From Lithobates sylvaticus (Eukaryota; Chordata; Amphibia; Anura; Ranidae), in assembly GCA_028564925.1 (NCBI GenBank), contig CM053030.1, forward strand, positions 371,716,945 through 371,780,944: DNA of 64,000 nucleotides. The letters are read 5' to 3'. The notes under the pieces are model-generated. The model was not told the origin of the DNA. It made no database searches and worked only from the letters and a program-made list of their open reading frames with translations. Positions 23,176 to 34,497 of this stretch are shown here, in pieces (the stretch's first letter is position 1; every line of letters starts with the position of its first letter). The position numbers and the translations under genes were made by a program.

Positions 23176-24246
23176 TCAGAAGTCTGGTAGCGGTGGCGGT
23201 CTGCGGGAACTCCGGCCTCTCTGCGGTGAAGGGGTGCCCCAGATGGGTGAGATCCGCGGAGTAGAAGGGGGACGGACGGAGTGCTGAGGTTCTATGAGGC
23301 CCAGTTTGGTGAGGATCTCCTTGCCTTCTCTTATCGACATGGCGATGTAGGTGGTCCCGTTGTGAGGGATGATCAGCTTGAACGGGAATCCCCAGCGGTA
23401 TCTAATGCAGGCTGACTGCAGCACGGATGTGATCTCCTTCATCCTCCTTCGCTTCTCCAGGGTGGCTGGGGAAATGTCCGGATAGATCTGGAGGGGGAAG
23501 CCGTCCAGCACAATGCGTGGGGTGTTGCGGGAAGCCTTGAGGATCTCCTCCTTTATCAAATAGTCCTTGAGGCACATGATGATGTCTCTGGGCGGCTTTT
23601 CTGGTGGAGGTTTGGGTCGAAGGGCGCGATGGAGCCGATCGCATGTGAACGATTCCTCCGGAAGCTCGGGTAACAGGGAGTGGAACAACCGGTTGATGGC
23701 GTCTGTTAGGTCCGTTACCGACTCGGGCACTCCACGGACCCTCACGTTGTTCCTCCTGTTCCGGTTATCCAAGTCTTCGATGTGATTTTGTAGCTGGGTG
23801 ACCGTATCTTCCAGAGATTCATGTTCTTTTCTCAGGTCTGTGTAGGCCAGAAAAAGCTCGTCATGTTTCACTTCCAGGAGATCAGTGCGGTTGCCCAGCG
23901 TGGAGATCTCCTGGGAGAGGGTGCTGGTCGTCTTTTGAAGTTCGGCCTGGAACTTTCTGGCCAGCCTGTCATACATTGCTGCTAGGCTATCTTCAAGGTC
24001 CGCTTTAGTCAGCTGAGCCGAATGTCCACCCGGATCATTTTGAGGAGGGCCTGTACCGCTCAACTCACGCGGTGGGGTCCTTGGTTGGGCGCCATTTTGG
24101 GACATCCCGGCCTGTTCCCGGGTTCTTAGGAGATAGTTTGTTAGGGACCGCTGAGCGGTTTTAGGCTTGTTTTTTTTGCCTGTCGGCATGCACAGATGGT
24201 CCCTCGGGAGGGATAGGTTGCTTTTGGAGCTGTTTGTGAGGTTCAA
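23176..24246 (-). CDS. L1-A ORF1 protein (RNA-binding chaperone)
   Basis: An intact frame of 356 codons. The likelier start is the internal Met20 (MPTGKKNKPKT, at 24189), since L1 ORF1 proteins usually open with a short basic segment. The order is a basic N-terminus, a coiled coil at residues about 80-160 (heptads in LTKADLEDSLAAMYDRL), an RRM at about 164-245 starting with NRNRRNNVRVRGVPE, and the C-terminal domain at about 255-315 (ISPATLEKRRR, RWGFPFKL). ORF1p trimers coat L1 RNA in cytoplasmic particles and act as a nucleic-acid chaperone. The uninterrupted frame supports a young copy. Confidence 0.9.
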   Translation of the reverse strand: MNLTNSSKSNLSLPRDHLCMPTGKKNKPKTAQRSLTNYLLRTREQAGMSQNGAQPRTPPRELSGTGPPQNDPGGHSAQLTKADLEDSLAAMYDRLARKFQAELQKTTSTLSQEISTLGNRTDLLEVKHDELFLAYTDLRKEHESLEDTVTQLQNHIEDLDNRNRRNNVRVRGVPESVTDLTDAINRLFHSLLPELPEESFTCDRLHRALRPKPPPEKPPRDIIMCLKDYLIKEEILKASRNTPRIVLDGFPLQIYPDISPATLEKRRRMKEITSVLQSACIRYRWGFPFKLIIPHNGTTYIAMSIREGKEILTKLGLIEPQHSVRPPSTPRISPIWGTPSPQRGRSSRRPPPLPDF

Positions 24247-24304
24247 TCGTCCCGGGGAGTGCTAGTTGTCTCCGAGGCCGCCGGAGCTCTTTCTTTTAGC
24301 TGCT

Positions 24305-24330
24305 GCTCCTCTCCGTGCCGCGCATGCGCC
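24305..24330 (-). promoter_or_regulatory. L1-A 5' end with NRF1-type site
   Basis: The first bases of the element on the minus strand hold GCGCATGCGC (24320-24329), the palindromic core of the NRF1 consensus. L1-B has the same motif at the same place. An internal promoter at the very 5' end is expected for an L1; that NRF1 drives it is inference. Confidence 0.5.
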
Positions 24331-24445
24331 AACTTGATGACTTTTTTTAAACTGTCTAAATATGTTATATTACAACAGGGAATGCAAGAGGTTGATTCCA
24401 GGTCAAAAGCAGGTAGCTTTGCCGCTTTCATTAAAAAAAATACAT

Positions 24446-24899
24446 TTAAAAGAGAAGTATGGGAATGTTTTTTTTTTTTTAGGAATCATACTTACTTGGA
24501 TTAATGCTGCATCCACTTAATGCTGCATTTGTCCTAGGCCGGCTCTAAGACAGAGAACAGAGTGATCAAACACTGCCCATCACTCAGTTCTCAGAGCTTC
24601 CTGAGCAGAGAGCTGTGACTGTCAGTCACCGGCTCTCTGCTCTGCCCCCCTGCTCACTGGAGCGTTGAGCTGTGGAAGCATCCGGCTTAGGCTCTCAGCT
24701 ATCGCTGAGAGCCTGAGCCAAGTGCCAGTCCAGGTATGTGGGCAGATCCCGACCATATAGATGTGATCTTTCCCGAGCCTGGCCTGGCCTGGCTCTGTGA
24801 CATCAGCCCACAGCTGGCTTCAGCTCACTGTCTGCTGAAAACGGGTCATAGGAGTGCAGAATGAACTCCACATGAGCTTTGGGTTTACTTCTCCTTTAA
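24446..24899. mobile_element. TTAA-flanked MITE
   Basis: It starts TTAAAAGAGAAGTATGGG and ends GGGTTTACTTCTCCTTTAA, with TTAA at both borders. The interior matches the element at 5739-6188, including the block around GAGCAGAGAGCTGTGACTG. It is 454 bp and non-coding. Confidence 0.65.
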
Positions 24900-26635
24900 T
24901 AATGTATTCATGATTACAGAGCTGCATTTATTTGTCTCTTTCATACAGTATCTGCCAAACGTTCAGCTTTAACTGCTTCTTCAACAGGGATCTTTGTCAA
25001 AGAAAAGTTCCAAAATGTTAAGTTGTGTCTTCACTGATCTAGACTGGATTTGGGTACATGGGTATCAAAGTAAAAAAAAAAAAAAAAAAACCTGAACTAG
25101 TGAACAAAGGCATTTGGGCCTTGCTGTACTGCACATTTGTTCCCAAATGTACGGCTCCATCCAATGTCACAAAATCTTTATTTTGAGTGTAATTTCAGCT
25201 ATCAAATGTGTTAGATTATTCTCATACCCACTATTCTATTTTGTGCAGGCACACAAAAACATACATTTGGCTTAGTATGAGTGGAAATCATAATAAATAT
25301 AGCTTTAGAGCAATTATTTAACACTTCGATCTGCAAAGTTTAGTACAAATAAATGGGACACAGAAGTTGGCTAAAGAATTATTACGCATTAGTATAATTC
25401 TGGCTAAACAGGAACTGTAATGACAGACGATTAATGTTTCAATACATCTTCCAGGGAAGTGAGCTAACAAAACTCATTGGCAGCGAGTTTAAATTAGGTA
25501 TCAGTAAGGATAATGCAGCCATAATGACTGAAATAGCCAGAAAATTAAATATAATCATGTGCCATTAAGCACACTCTGGCTCCATTTTTACTACATTATT
25601 TCCTATAATTTGCCTTCTGTCTATTGAAGAAACCTAGCACTGCAATTTTAGTCACAATCATAAACAAGTCTAATTTTTTTCACAATGAAGTCCCGTGAGA
25701 TTAATGGGCGGTCACAGGTCACTATCTTCTGGCTAATCCCACAGCGACCTAAGTAATAATTTAAAAATGATGAAAACACAGCTTCTGAGTTTGTCACAGG
25801 GATCTTTAAGACGTAATTAGAATTTCACTCACTGGCAACCTGGTGTCTGATATGGAGATGCTGCTCACCCAGTCAGCATCCTGAGCACTAGGGTCTTAAT
25901 AAGAAGGGCAGCAGGTCTAATCTCCAGTCCATTCCCCAGAGAGCTTTGCATTAAATGGACTGCATTAGGCTTCCATTCTCTGCATCATTTTATTTGTGCT
26001 GTTGAAAGAAAAGGAATCGTATTCAGGCCTCCAGTGTTTTTCCAGGCTCTGTTGTTATCGATCAAAACTGCAAGCATTTTTGCTTTTAGCATTATGCTGC
26101 TGCTATGCCATCCAGATGCGAGCAGGACAACGTGCCCTGAATTTAAAGAATAATGAAAAACAAATAAATAAAAATAGCAAAAAATAACTGTTACTAGCTA
26201 CAGAGTAACAAGAACCTTGGATGGATCTGAAAACACATTCACAGTACCTGGATCAGAAAACACATTCAGACTACCTGGATCAGAAAACCTTTTTAGAGCA
26301 ATGTAAATACTACATATGGTTCTAGCAGCTTTGTCCTTTGGGATTAGCAGAACTAATCAGGCTTGCTGAAAATGTCAATGAGCCATGTGCAAAGTGCAAT
26401 AACCCAAGGCAGAGCATCAGAATTAATTTTCAGTGACCGGAATCCAATAAATTGAAAATAAGTTGCTACGAGTTACTACACTTTGATCATCATTATTACT
26501 CTTTTCAGTTCTTTTACAAAAAAATAAAAGTATGGGACTTTGAGTGAGGCAGGCTATAAAACACAATGGAAACGTATATCCATTTATTGACAAGGGTAAA
26601 AAGAACGTATAATAATGTACATAAAGGGTAAATGC
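24900..26635. other. Unique AT-rich DNA; possible conserved non-coding element at 25320-25980
   Basis: No repeat ends and no supported frame. From about 25320 to 25980 the sequence is free of homopolymer decay and dense in homeobox-type TAAT/ATTA cores, which is how deeply conserved enhancers often look. At 26217-26290 a 30-bp unit containing ACCTGGATCAGAAAACAC is repeated about three times. Conservation cannot be judged from one sequence. Confidence 0.35.
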
Positions 26636-27073
26636 TTAAGGCCCCTTTCACACTGGGGCGGGGAGCCGCGGTGATGGTAAAGCAGCGCTATATTTAGCGC
26701 TGCTTTACCGTCGTTTTAACCGCGGTTTTCGGCCGCTCGCGGTGCGGTTTTAACCCCCGCGAGCGGCCGAAAAGGGGTTAAAGACCCCCCGCAGAGCGCC
26801 GTCGTAGCGGCGCTTTGCGGCGGTATTGCCGTGGTTTCACCGCGGTGTCCCATTCTAATCAATGGGAAGGAGCGGTGAACACACCGCTCCTATCCCGCTC
26901 CAAAGATGCTGCTAGCAGGACTTTTTTTGTCATCCTGCTAGCGCACCGCTCCAGTGTGAAAGCCCGCCGGCTTTCACACTGGAGTTAAAGGGCCGGATTT
27001 TTTCATGCGGTGAACAGGCGCTATTTTTAGCGCTGCACCGCATGAAAAACGCCCCGGTGTGAAAGGGGCCTAA
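26636..27073. mobile_element. TTAA-flanked MITE with GC-rich core
   Basis: It starts TTAAGGCCCCTTTCACACTG and ends CGGTGTGAAAGGGGCCTAAG, so inverted repeats of about 20 bp meet TTAA on the left and CTAA on the right. The interior is packed with nested inverted repeats of GCGGTGAAAC and CCGCGG type. It is 438 bp with no coding capacity. Its ends resemble those at 43620 and 45014. Confidence 0.8.
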
Positions 27074-27324
27074 GACAAAGAGCGCACTGGAATAGGGTCC
27101 TGTGCATCTTTGACTCAGTTTCAGGTGCAAATTCAGCCACAAATTCAAACCCGATAAGCACCAGAAATGGTGTACAGGGATGCATCAGACACCTGCTGTG
27201 ACCGGCCACCGTAGCTAGTGCGAACACGGCCTTAGAGTGTCTCAAAAGTAAAGATGGGTAGAGGTTCACCAATCTGTGAAAAGCTGTGTCTAAAAATTGT
27301 CGAAGAATTTCAAAATAATGTTCC

Positions 27325-28273
27325 TTAACCACTTCAGCCCCGGACCAATTTGCAGCCAAAGGACCAGGGCGCTTTTTGCGATTCGGCACTGCGTCGATTT
27401 AACTGACAATTGCGCGGTCGTGCGACATGGCTCCCAAACAAAATTGGTGTCCTTTTGTTCCCACAAATAGAGCTTTCTTTTGGTGGTATTTGATCGCCCC
27501 TGCGGTTTTAATTTTTTGCGCTATAAACAAAAATAGAGCGACAATTTTGAAAAAAAATGCAATATTTTTTACTTTTTGCTATAATAAATATCCCCAAAAA
27601 ATATATATAAAAAAAAAAATTTCCTCAGTTTAGGCCGATACATATTCTTCTACATATTTTTGGTAAAAAAAAAATCGCAATTAGCGAATATTGATTTGTT
27701 TGCGCAAAAGTTATAACATTTACAAAATAGGGGATAGTTTTATAGCATTTTTATTAATATTTTTTTTTTTTACTAGTAATGGCGGCGATCAGCGATTTTT
27801 ATTGTGACTGCGACATTACAGCGGACACGCTATTTAAATGCACTGATTCTTATGTAAATGACACTGGCAGTGAAGGAGTTAACCACTAGGGGGCGGGGAG
27901 GGGCTAAGTGTGACGTGTTGTGTTTTTTTTTTACAGTAGGGGGCGTGGCTGTACGTCTGACGTCATTGATCGGCTTCCCCGATGACAGGGAACAGCCGAT
28001 CAATGACAGGCAGTGTAGGAAGCGCAGGGAGAGGTTTGTTTACACAGACCTCTCCCCGTTCTTCATCTCTGTGACCCGCTCGCGGGACACCAGCGGCGAT
28101 CGGGTCCGCTGGTCCCGCGGTCATGGAGCTCCCGACCGGGTCGCGAGCACGCCGGCGGCGCGCCTGCGACCCCCACAGCTAGGCAATTAAAGGGGACGTA
28201 TATATACGTGCTTTTGCCTAGCCGTGCCATTCTGCCGACGTATATGTACAAGCGGCGGTCGGGAAGCGGTTAA
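27325..28273. mobile_element. MITE related to the piggyBac at 59-64 kb
   Basis: The ends are TTAACCACTTCAGCCCCGG and GGTCGGGAAGCGGTTAAGG, with intact TTAA on both sides; length 949 bp. Its first 400 bp are the reverse complement of the piggyBac right end (GATCAAATACCACCAAAAG-type block, and GTTTGCGCAAAAGTTATA). It also matches the element at 14349-14903 in reverse. No transposase is present, so it depends on a partner for movement. Confidence 0.85.
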
Positions 28274-29341
28274 GGTAAAATTGCAGAGACTATAAATATA
28301 TCATCATCTACACTACATAATATCATCAAAAAATTCAGAGAAGTTGGAGAAATCTCTGTGCACAAGGGATGAGGCCAAAATGCAATATTGGAATATGAGG
28401 CCCTTATGGCAGCAGACAGTAGTACTGCATTAAAAACAGGCATGATTCTGTGATGCACATCAATAAATGGGTTCAGGAATACTTGCAAAAATCACTATGA
28501 ACACAGTTTGTTGTGCTATCCAAAAATGCAAGGTAAAGCTCTATCATGCAAAGAAGAAGCTGTATCTGAATAAGAAACGCTGTCATCTTCTCTGGTCCAA
28601 AGCTCATTTAAAATGGTCTACTGCAAAGTGGAAAACTGTTCTGTGGTCAGACAAATCAAAATGTGACATTATTTTTGGCAACCATGGGCGCTGCATTCTC
28701 TGAACTAAAGAGGAGAGGACCTTCTGGCTTGTTATCAGTGCTCAGTTTAAAAGCATACATCTCTGATAGGACTGTATGGGGGTGCATTAGGAATGGCCAT
28801 CAATGCTGAAAGATATATCCAGGTTTTAGAGCTGCATATGCTCCCATCCAGACAATGTCTTTTTCAGGGAAGGCCTTGCATATTTTAAAAACTGCATCTA
28901 TGACAACAGCATAGCTTTGTAGTAGAATAGTTCAGGTGCTTAACTGGCCTGCCTGCAGTCCAGACCTTTCACCAATTGAAAATGCGTGGTGCATCTTAAA
29001 AATGAAAAACCCGACAAAGAAGACCCAGGACTGTTGAGCAGTTAGAATCCAATATCAGCCAAGAATGAAACAACGTTCCTCTCCCAAAACTCCAGCAACT
29101 GGTTTCCTCACTTCCCATACGTTTACAAAGTGTTGTTAAAAGAAGAGGGGATGATACACCATGGTAAACATTTTGAGATATGTTGCCATCAATTAAAAAA
29201 ATTACCTAATATTTTCTTAAATATGAAATATATTTCATAGGTTATGAATAAATTCTGGATTAAGAAATTTGCAAATCATTGCATTCTATTTTTATGTAGA
29301 TTTTACACAGCATCCCATTTTTTTTTTTTTTTGGGGTTGTA
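28274..29341 (+). mobile_element. mariner/Tc1-type transposon, degraded
   Basis: The plus strand carries remnants of a widespread vertebrate mariner/Tc1-like element. The frame at 28467-28703 encodes the middle of the transposase ([19 protein letters not shown], then [12 protein letters not shown], where the first catalytic aspartate sits). Later remnants encode the CSPDLSPIEN-type signature near 28960. The right end closes with the TTGGGGTTGTAT terminal motif at about 29330. Several stops and frameshifts interrupt the gene, and the left end is lost against the preceding MITE. It is an inactive copy. Confidence 0.8.
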
Positions 29342-29431
29342 TAGTTTTTACCTAATGCTTGTATTTTTTTCCATAATCACCTAATGCCTGTATTTTATTG
29401 GATCAGTGGCACCAATCGCATGTTTTTCATC

Positions 29432-29636
29432 TCATAGTTTCATAGTTAGTAAGGTTGACTAAAGACATCAGTCCATCCAGTTCAACCTGAGCGAGTGTCT
29501 GCAATCGTCCCCATCCCTGTACATTGCACACTCACATTAGTCCCTACCCTCAAGGAGCCCACAATCCAAGGTCCCCATTCATATACTAGGGCCAATTTTT
29601 GGACAGAAGCCAATTACCTACCTGCATGTCTTTGGA
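29432..29636 (-). mobile_element. SINE tail fragment
   Basis: It matches positions 48630-48815 of the tRNA-derived SINE described below almost throughout (AGTTAGTAAGGTTGA, GTCCATCCAGTTCAACC, GGGCCAATTTTTGGACAG). The tRNA-like head is missing, so the copy is 5'-truncated. The CATAGTTT tail repeat is present at 29432. Confidence 0.8.
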
Positions 29637-30891
29637 ACAGTTGTATTTGCTGAGAAGCATAAGATAGACTCTTCATACCAATTTAACATGTAAGATAATA
29701 ATATAAGCCATAATATGTCATGTAATATTGCATCAGCTTGTATGTGATATCTGGCAATGTTACTTTTGCAATATCTGCCAATAGTATCCTGTTGGTATAT
29801 TAAACCACCTGCGGAAACAGGAACATTTTGGCATGCTACAGATATGATTTTTTCTTTGCAGTACGGCTACTAATATATAAACACCACTGTGATCCTAAAG
29901 GGCTTCTAATTCACTGCTGGATACATAGACAAGTTTGGCTCTTTAGCTCAATAAAGACAGGGAGAGTGAAACTTTTCACCCCCTCCGCTTAGAGATGACA
30001 CCTCTACCAGTGGTTTGTCTGGCACTATGTGCTGTGCACAGTATTATATAATTTATACTTCCCTTGCTAGACCAAACTAAATATTTACACCCAGCTACAG
30101 GTGGCAACTATTACCCGCAGAGACATTTCATGCTGTAATTTACACCTACAGTGAGCGCCTTCTATTTCTTTTAACAGTAACTGCGGAATACCTGAGGTGC
30201 TAATTACAGCCGGGCAAGGCTGTTCTACAGAAGTGATCACATGCAATTGCCTGAGAGGCACTGACTCGCTCATATTGAAAGGTCTATTACTGCAGAGAAA
30301 GAGTAAAGGTGGTGGGGAAGACACAAATTCATGCATCACTACACACATTACTGACCAGTTTTTCTAAAGAAGGGGAATCATTTTAGAAAGGTACAAGCCA
30401 TAGGATGTTGCCACCGCTGCATTGTAGAAGTGAAACTTTATATGCAGATAAAAACAAAAAACAAAAAAAACAAAAACATGAAATTCATGTTTTTTTCTTT
30501 CATGAAGGGTATAGTTCGCCTTTACCAAAAAAAAAAAAAAAAAAAAAAATGCCTTTGCAGATAAGGGACACCTGTGGATAAAAACTGTGTAGCTTTGACT
30601 AAAGTTGCCTAATGCCCTTTCTATAGGTGTAGACCATTTGGTGTGCTGTGAAAAATCATGCAAGATCTAGTTTTCATGTGTTGACAGTCCATTCAAAATG
30701 GGCTGCTTATAATAACATACAATTCAGTTGGATGCATTATGATGGTAGGTTACCTTAACAGGCCACTACCAACATGCCCCTTTGACATACACCTTTGCCG
30801 CACTCTTCCACTGGTCTGTTTGTTGGAGCGTGAAATCCAATCCCTAAATTTTGGAGCGTGAAATCCAATCCCTAAATTATACCCGATACCC
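29637..30891. other. Unique DNA, no gene; 28-bp tandem duplication at 30824
   Basis: No supported frame. At about 29840-30300 lies unique sequence with TAATTA and E-box-like cores that could be a conserved non-coding element. TTGGAGCGTGAAATCCAATC plus CCTAAATT occurs twice in tandem at about 30823-30879. A 29-A run lies at 30531. Confidence 0.3.
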
Positions 30892-31026
30892 TTAAAGAAC
30901 CAGTCATTTCCAAAAATGTGAAGGGGTGTGCAATAACAGTGAATATCAGAAAGGGGGGGGGGGGGTGACCTGCCAAGAGAACATGTCACTATGCATGGAA
31001 TGGACAAAGTGACAGGTTCTCTTTAA
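30892..31026. mobile_element. Small TTAA-flanked MITE, 135 bp
   Basis: It starts TTAAAGAACCAGTCA and ends TGACAGGTTCTCTTTAA, an imperfect inverted pair between TTAA sites. A 13-G run sits inside at 30953-30965. Confidence 0.6.
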
Positions 31027-31379
31027 CCGACAGTACTGCTCAAAACAATGAAGCCCAGTCTTGTTCATTGTGTTGCCTTTCCCTCTGCCAGACTTGGCCA
31101 GTGCTGTGGTACAATGAATTACAGCAAGCTAACACAGATGCATATACTTGTATTAGCCGTACTTATCTGGTTTATAGGGCATTATTTTACTATTTCTGCT
31201 GAAACCTGACAAAAGCTTGTTTACAGATACAGTTAGCATTTCCAGCCAGAGGAAAAAAATGTATTGCATATCATTTTACATCTGTTCCTGAAAAATGACA
31301 GCTGGAACCTGACTGGTTGCAACCATTTCAAGAAAACTTCCATTATCTACACTGAGGTATAATAACGTGGTAAAAAGCC

Positions 31380-32066
31380 TTAAAGCGTTTGTTAACCCAA
31401 ACAAATAAAAATAAAGCTCATGTTCCTTTAAAGCATGTTATACAGCACAGTAATTGTGCTGTGTCATTTGGCCCCCTCTATCACCTGAAATACCCGGCTG
31501 ATCCTGCCAGTTTGTACCCTCTCCTCTGTACGCGGACTCCGATATATCAGGGCTTCTGAGCCCTGACACTGTTGTCAGAGTACGTGGCTCCGTCATACAC
31601 TGCTTTCTGCGGCTCTCCTGTGTCTCCCTCTGTCCTCCTCCTCCCCTCCCTGACTCATCTCTTAATATTGCTGTCTATCACTATCTGCTCCTCTCCCCAC
31701 TGCTTCAAATATAACTGATCTGTACAGTATATCATCCCCTCTGTCACATAAAAAGCTGTAAAAAAAATAAATAAACATTTCTACCTGTTTCAACAGTGTT
31801 TTCCCAGCGATCACATGACTCCAGGCTCTCAGCTCCTCTCCTCCCCTCCCCTCTTCTCTGGCTGACGTCAGCAGGGGAATCTCAGCCCCGCCCACTGGAG
31901 ATATCACACTGGGAGAGCTGAGAGCCTGGAGTCATCTTATCACTGGGAGATGCTGTTAAAACAGGTAGAATTTTTTTTTTTTTTATATATATATAAAGCA
32001 CAGGCACTAGAATGCAGCTTTTTATCTGACAGAGGGGATGATATAGTGGCTTAACAACCACTTTAA
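31380..32066. mobile_element. TTAA-flanked MITE with internal hairpin
   Basis: The ends are TTAAAGCGTTTGTTAACCC and TTAACAACCACTTTAA. Inside, CATGACTCCAGGCTCTCAGC at 31815 pairs with GCTGAGAGCCTGGAGTCAT at 31917, and CCTGTTTCAACAG with CTGTTAAAACAGG. It is 687 bp with no frame of interest. Confidence 0.7.
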
Positions 32067-32099
32067 GGTTTTTTTATTTACATACATGCATTCTCTGCT

Positions 32100-32430
32100 T
32101 TAAAGGTAAAAAAAAAACCTTCTGTGACCAGGTCCTTATACTTCCCTTAATCTTTTCTTGATCCAGTGCTCTCCACTCTATCTCATCACAGGGCAGATTG
32201 ATAGCAGTGGGAACCATTGGCTCTCGCTGCTGTCAAACAGTGACTAGGGAGTGGGGGGCAGGCCCGAGCCACACTATCTGTGTCTATAGAAGCAGGCAGC
32301 ATGGCTCAGGATCGAGCCCACACAAGTCCCTTTGGGGGCAATCGCCGAAGACAAGGAGCCAGGAGCACCAGCGGGGGACCCCAGAAGAGGAGGATCAGGC
32401 TGCTACAGAGCAGGTAAGTATGACATGTTT
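32100..32430. mobile_element. Partial MITE, family of 50.6 kb
   Basis: The interior matches 50690-50970: AACCATTGGCTC, CTGTCAAA, GTGGGGGGCA and GTGTCTATAGA occur in the same order and spacing. The left side starts at a TTAAAGG motif at 32100; no matching right end is seen, so the copy is truncated or rearranged. Confidence 0.55.
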
Positions 32431-33311
32431 AACAAAACAAAAGAAAATTCCCACCTCGACTTACTAGCTAGCCTGCTACCAACCAAATGGTTTTGTTTGA
32501 CAAGCGTACACACCACTGACCCCCGAGGCTTTACATTGCAGCACATCCACCCCACTGACTACTCTGCACACTGCGCTCTGTACACACTCAGCCCGCACCC
32601 ATTATAGGACCAGTACACAGTTCCTTTACCTTTCTGCAACTTTCAGGACAGGAGGATATGATACCAGCGTTCAGTTCAGCTTTTCCTCCTGATAACCCCA
32701 AGCTCCCTGGAATGTTCCTCCCCCGGCCACATTGCACAGGTCACAGAGTGGCAGGTTGGAAGCAGAGGATGTGGGTGAGTGATCAGTGTCCAGCTACACA
32801 TGCTATTACTGATATCAGTGCTGTGTAGGGCGGTCAGTGTGTTGGCTCTCTTTATATTTATTTCTTCTGCTGGTGACCACCCATAGAAAACACTGCCTAC
32901 AGATCAGGCTTCTGCCCACTACTGGTTCCTATGGATTCTCCTGGTTACTGCTGATACTAGTGCAGCCTGGGTTTGCAGCATTTACTAGAACTGGGTTGTA
33001 TTTTCCTCCACTTGCAGCATCTGAAAACTGTCTTATCCTCATCTCCCTTCCACCAGCAGTCAGCAGCTGCAGGAAGAAAATATAGCCAGTCAGCTCTAGT
33101 AAATGCTGCTATTATTAGGGGTTCCCACCACTCCTGTGCTGAGTTCTCATGTCCTTACACCTGCTGTGCCCATTATGAGGGGTTCCCATTGATAGGCTAC
33201 ATTGATGGAGACTTATAGGTGGCACTCAGTGCCCATGGGCACTGATAGACAGCACTGATGGGCCTGCACTGATCACCAGTGCCTTGATTATTTGTGTACA
33301 TATCCCCTGTA
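32431..33311. other. No gene recognised
   Basis: Several 60-90 codon open frames are present without domains or start context. No paired repeat ends were found. Confidence 0.3.
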
Positions 33312-33545
33312 CAGGGCCGACGCTACCTATAGATAAGGTAGGCGCCGGCCTAGAGCACACATAAGTCAGAGGCGCCGTACCGATGCCCCCCACCACCTCC
33401 GAGCTCAGTGACTGACTCCACCCCCAAAATGGTTGCACTCTATAAAAAGGTGGGGTATACATGGGCAGGGCAAAGTGGCTGGAGTCAGGGGTGAAGTCAA
33501 AATGAGGTTTCACCTAGGGTGTCAAAAATCCTTGCACCAGCCCTG
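33312..33545. mobile_element. Short MITE with CAGGGC ends
   Basis: It opens CAGGGCCGACGCTACC and closes TGCACCAGCCCTG. The interior has further pairing (GGCGCCG with CGGCGCC-like blocks). It is 234 bp and non-coding. The flanking 8 bp do not match, so a hAT assignment is only suggestive. Confidence 0.55.
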
Positions 33546-34016
33546 CTAATAAATATACAGAGTTAGGACTGCAGATAATACTGGGGTGCCATACAGTGGC
33601 TCCACATCTTACACATGTATTTGCAAATGTGTGCTAACTAAACCCGTTTTTAATGCAAATAGTTAGACAGGAGAATTTGGTTGGTAGAAGGCTGGCTGGT
33701 GAGTTGAGCTAGAAATTTTCTTTGGTTTTGTTTGACATGCATCACCCTTCCATGTGCTCCTTGCTGCAAAGTATGACAGGTTTATTATAAAAAAAAAAAA
33801 AAAAGGGGGGGGGGGGGGTTAGATTCCCTTTAATTCACATGCAGAGACTTTTTGTAGTGTACTGAAAATATAAACTACTTACATTATGGACCCAAAGACA
33901 TAATTAGGGAAGCACGGATTTGACTTCTAACTTCCTAGCAAAACTCTTGTAGCATACAGAGGGTTTTGACTTACCATCAGTCAACACTATAACTAACTTT
34001 ACAGGACTATTTGATA
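33546..34016. other. No feature recognised
   Basis: AT-rich, with a 19-A run joined to a 14-G run at 33788-33818. No supported frame. Confidence 0.35.
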
Positions 34017-34497
34017 TTAAAGAGATATTCTTGCAAACATGAAAAAAATCTCATTACTGTCACTATATACCTTTTTGGATGATCTGTATACCACGGTTAC
34101 ATGATAACCTACACAGTTTGTCCAGTGCTGAGAGTTCAGGTAGGAGAAGATTTCCACTATGTGCCTGTATACATGCTCGCATGTGTGATGTCAATATCAT
34201 GCGACCTGGCTAGCTCTGAGAACAAGTACATGTTCTCTCCAGCATAAAAGACATAACTGAGCATGTGCAGGTCGGCTACCCTGCCACAACTGAGCATGTT
34301 GTCGGCTAGCCTGCCTGTGTTAGCTGGCCTTCCCCAGATAGACAGTGCAGGAAGGGAAGGATCAATGCATACTGGATAACAGAGCCTTTTTACACAATGC
34401 AGAGGATTAACCCCTTGAGATCCACAGTGAGTAATACAAGCATGCTATGCTGCACATACAGACTGATTTTACTGTTGTGGGTTTAGTAACACTTTAA
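34017..34497. mobile_element. Possible TTAA-flanked MITE
   Basis: It starts TTAAAGAGATATTC and ends GGGTTTAGTAACACTTTAA, with TTAA on both sides. The inverted match is limited to the outer 6-8 bp, but the style and length (481 bp) fit the other TTAA-type elements here. Confidence 0.4.

Larger units (their letters stand above)
18106..24330 (-). mobile_element. Nearly full-length L1 (L1-A)
   Basis: This is a 6.2-kb L1-clade retrotransposon. On the minus strand it runs from a 5' end at 24330 (GGCGCATGCGCGGC) through ORF1, a spacer of about 830 bp and ORF2, to an AATAAA signal at about 18120 and a poly(A) tail. The target-site duplication AACTTGATGACTTTTTTT is identical at 18088-18105 and 24331-24348. 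The identical 18-bp duplication and the open ORF1 point to a recent insertion. ORF2 is interrupted in frame only at two G runs. Confidence 0.9.

Noticed and set aside
27858-28190. 110-codon frame rich in Arg
   Set aside because: Falls inside the GC-rich end of a MITE; no start context or domain.
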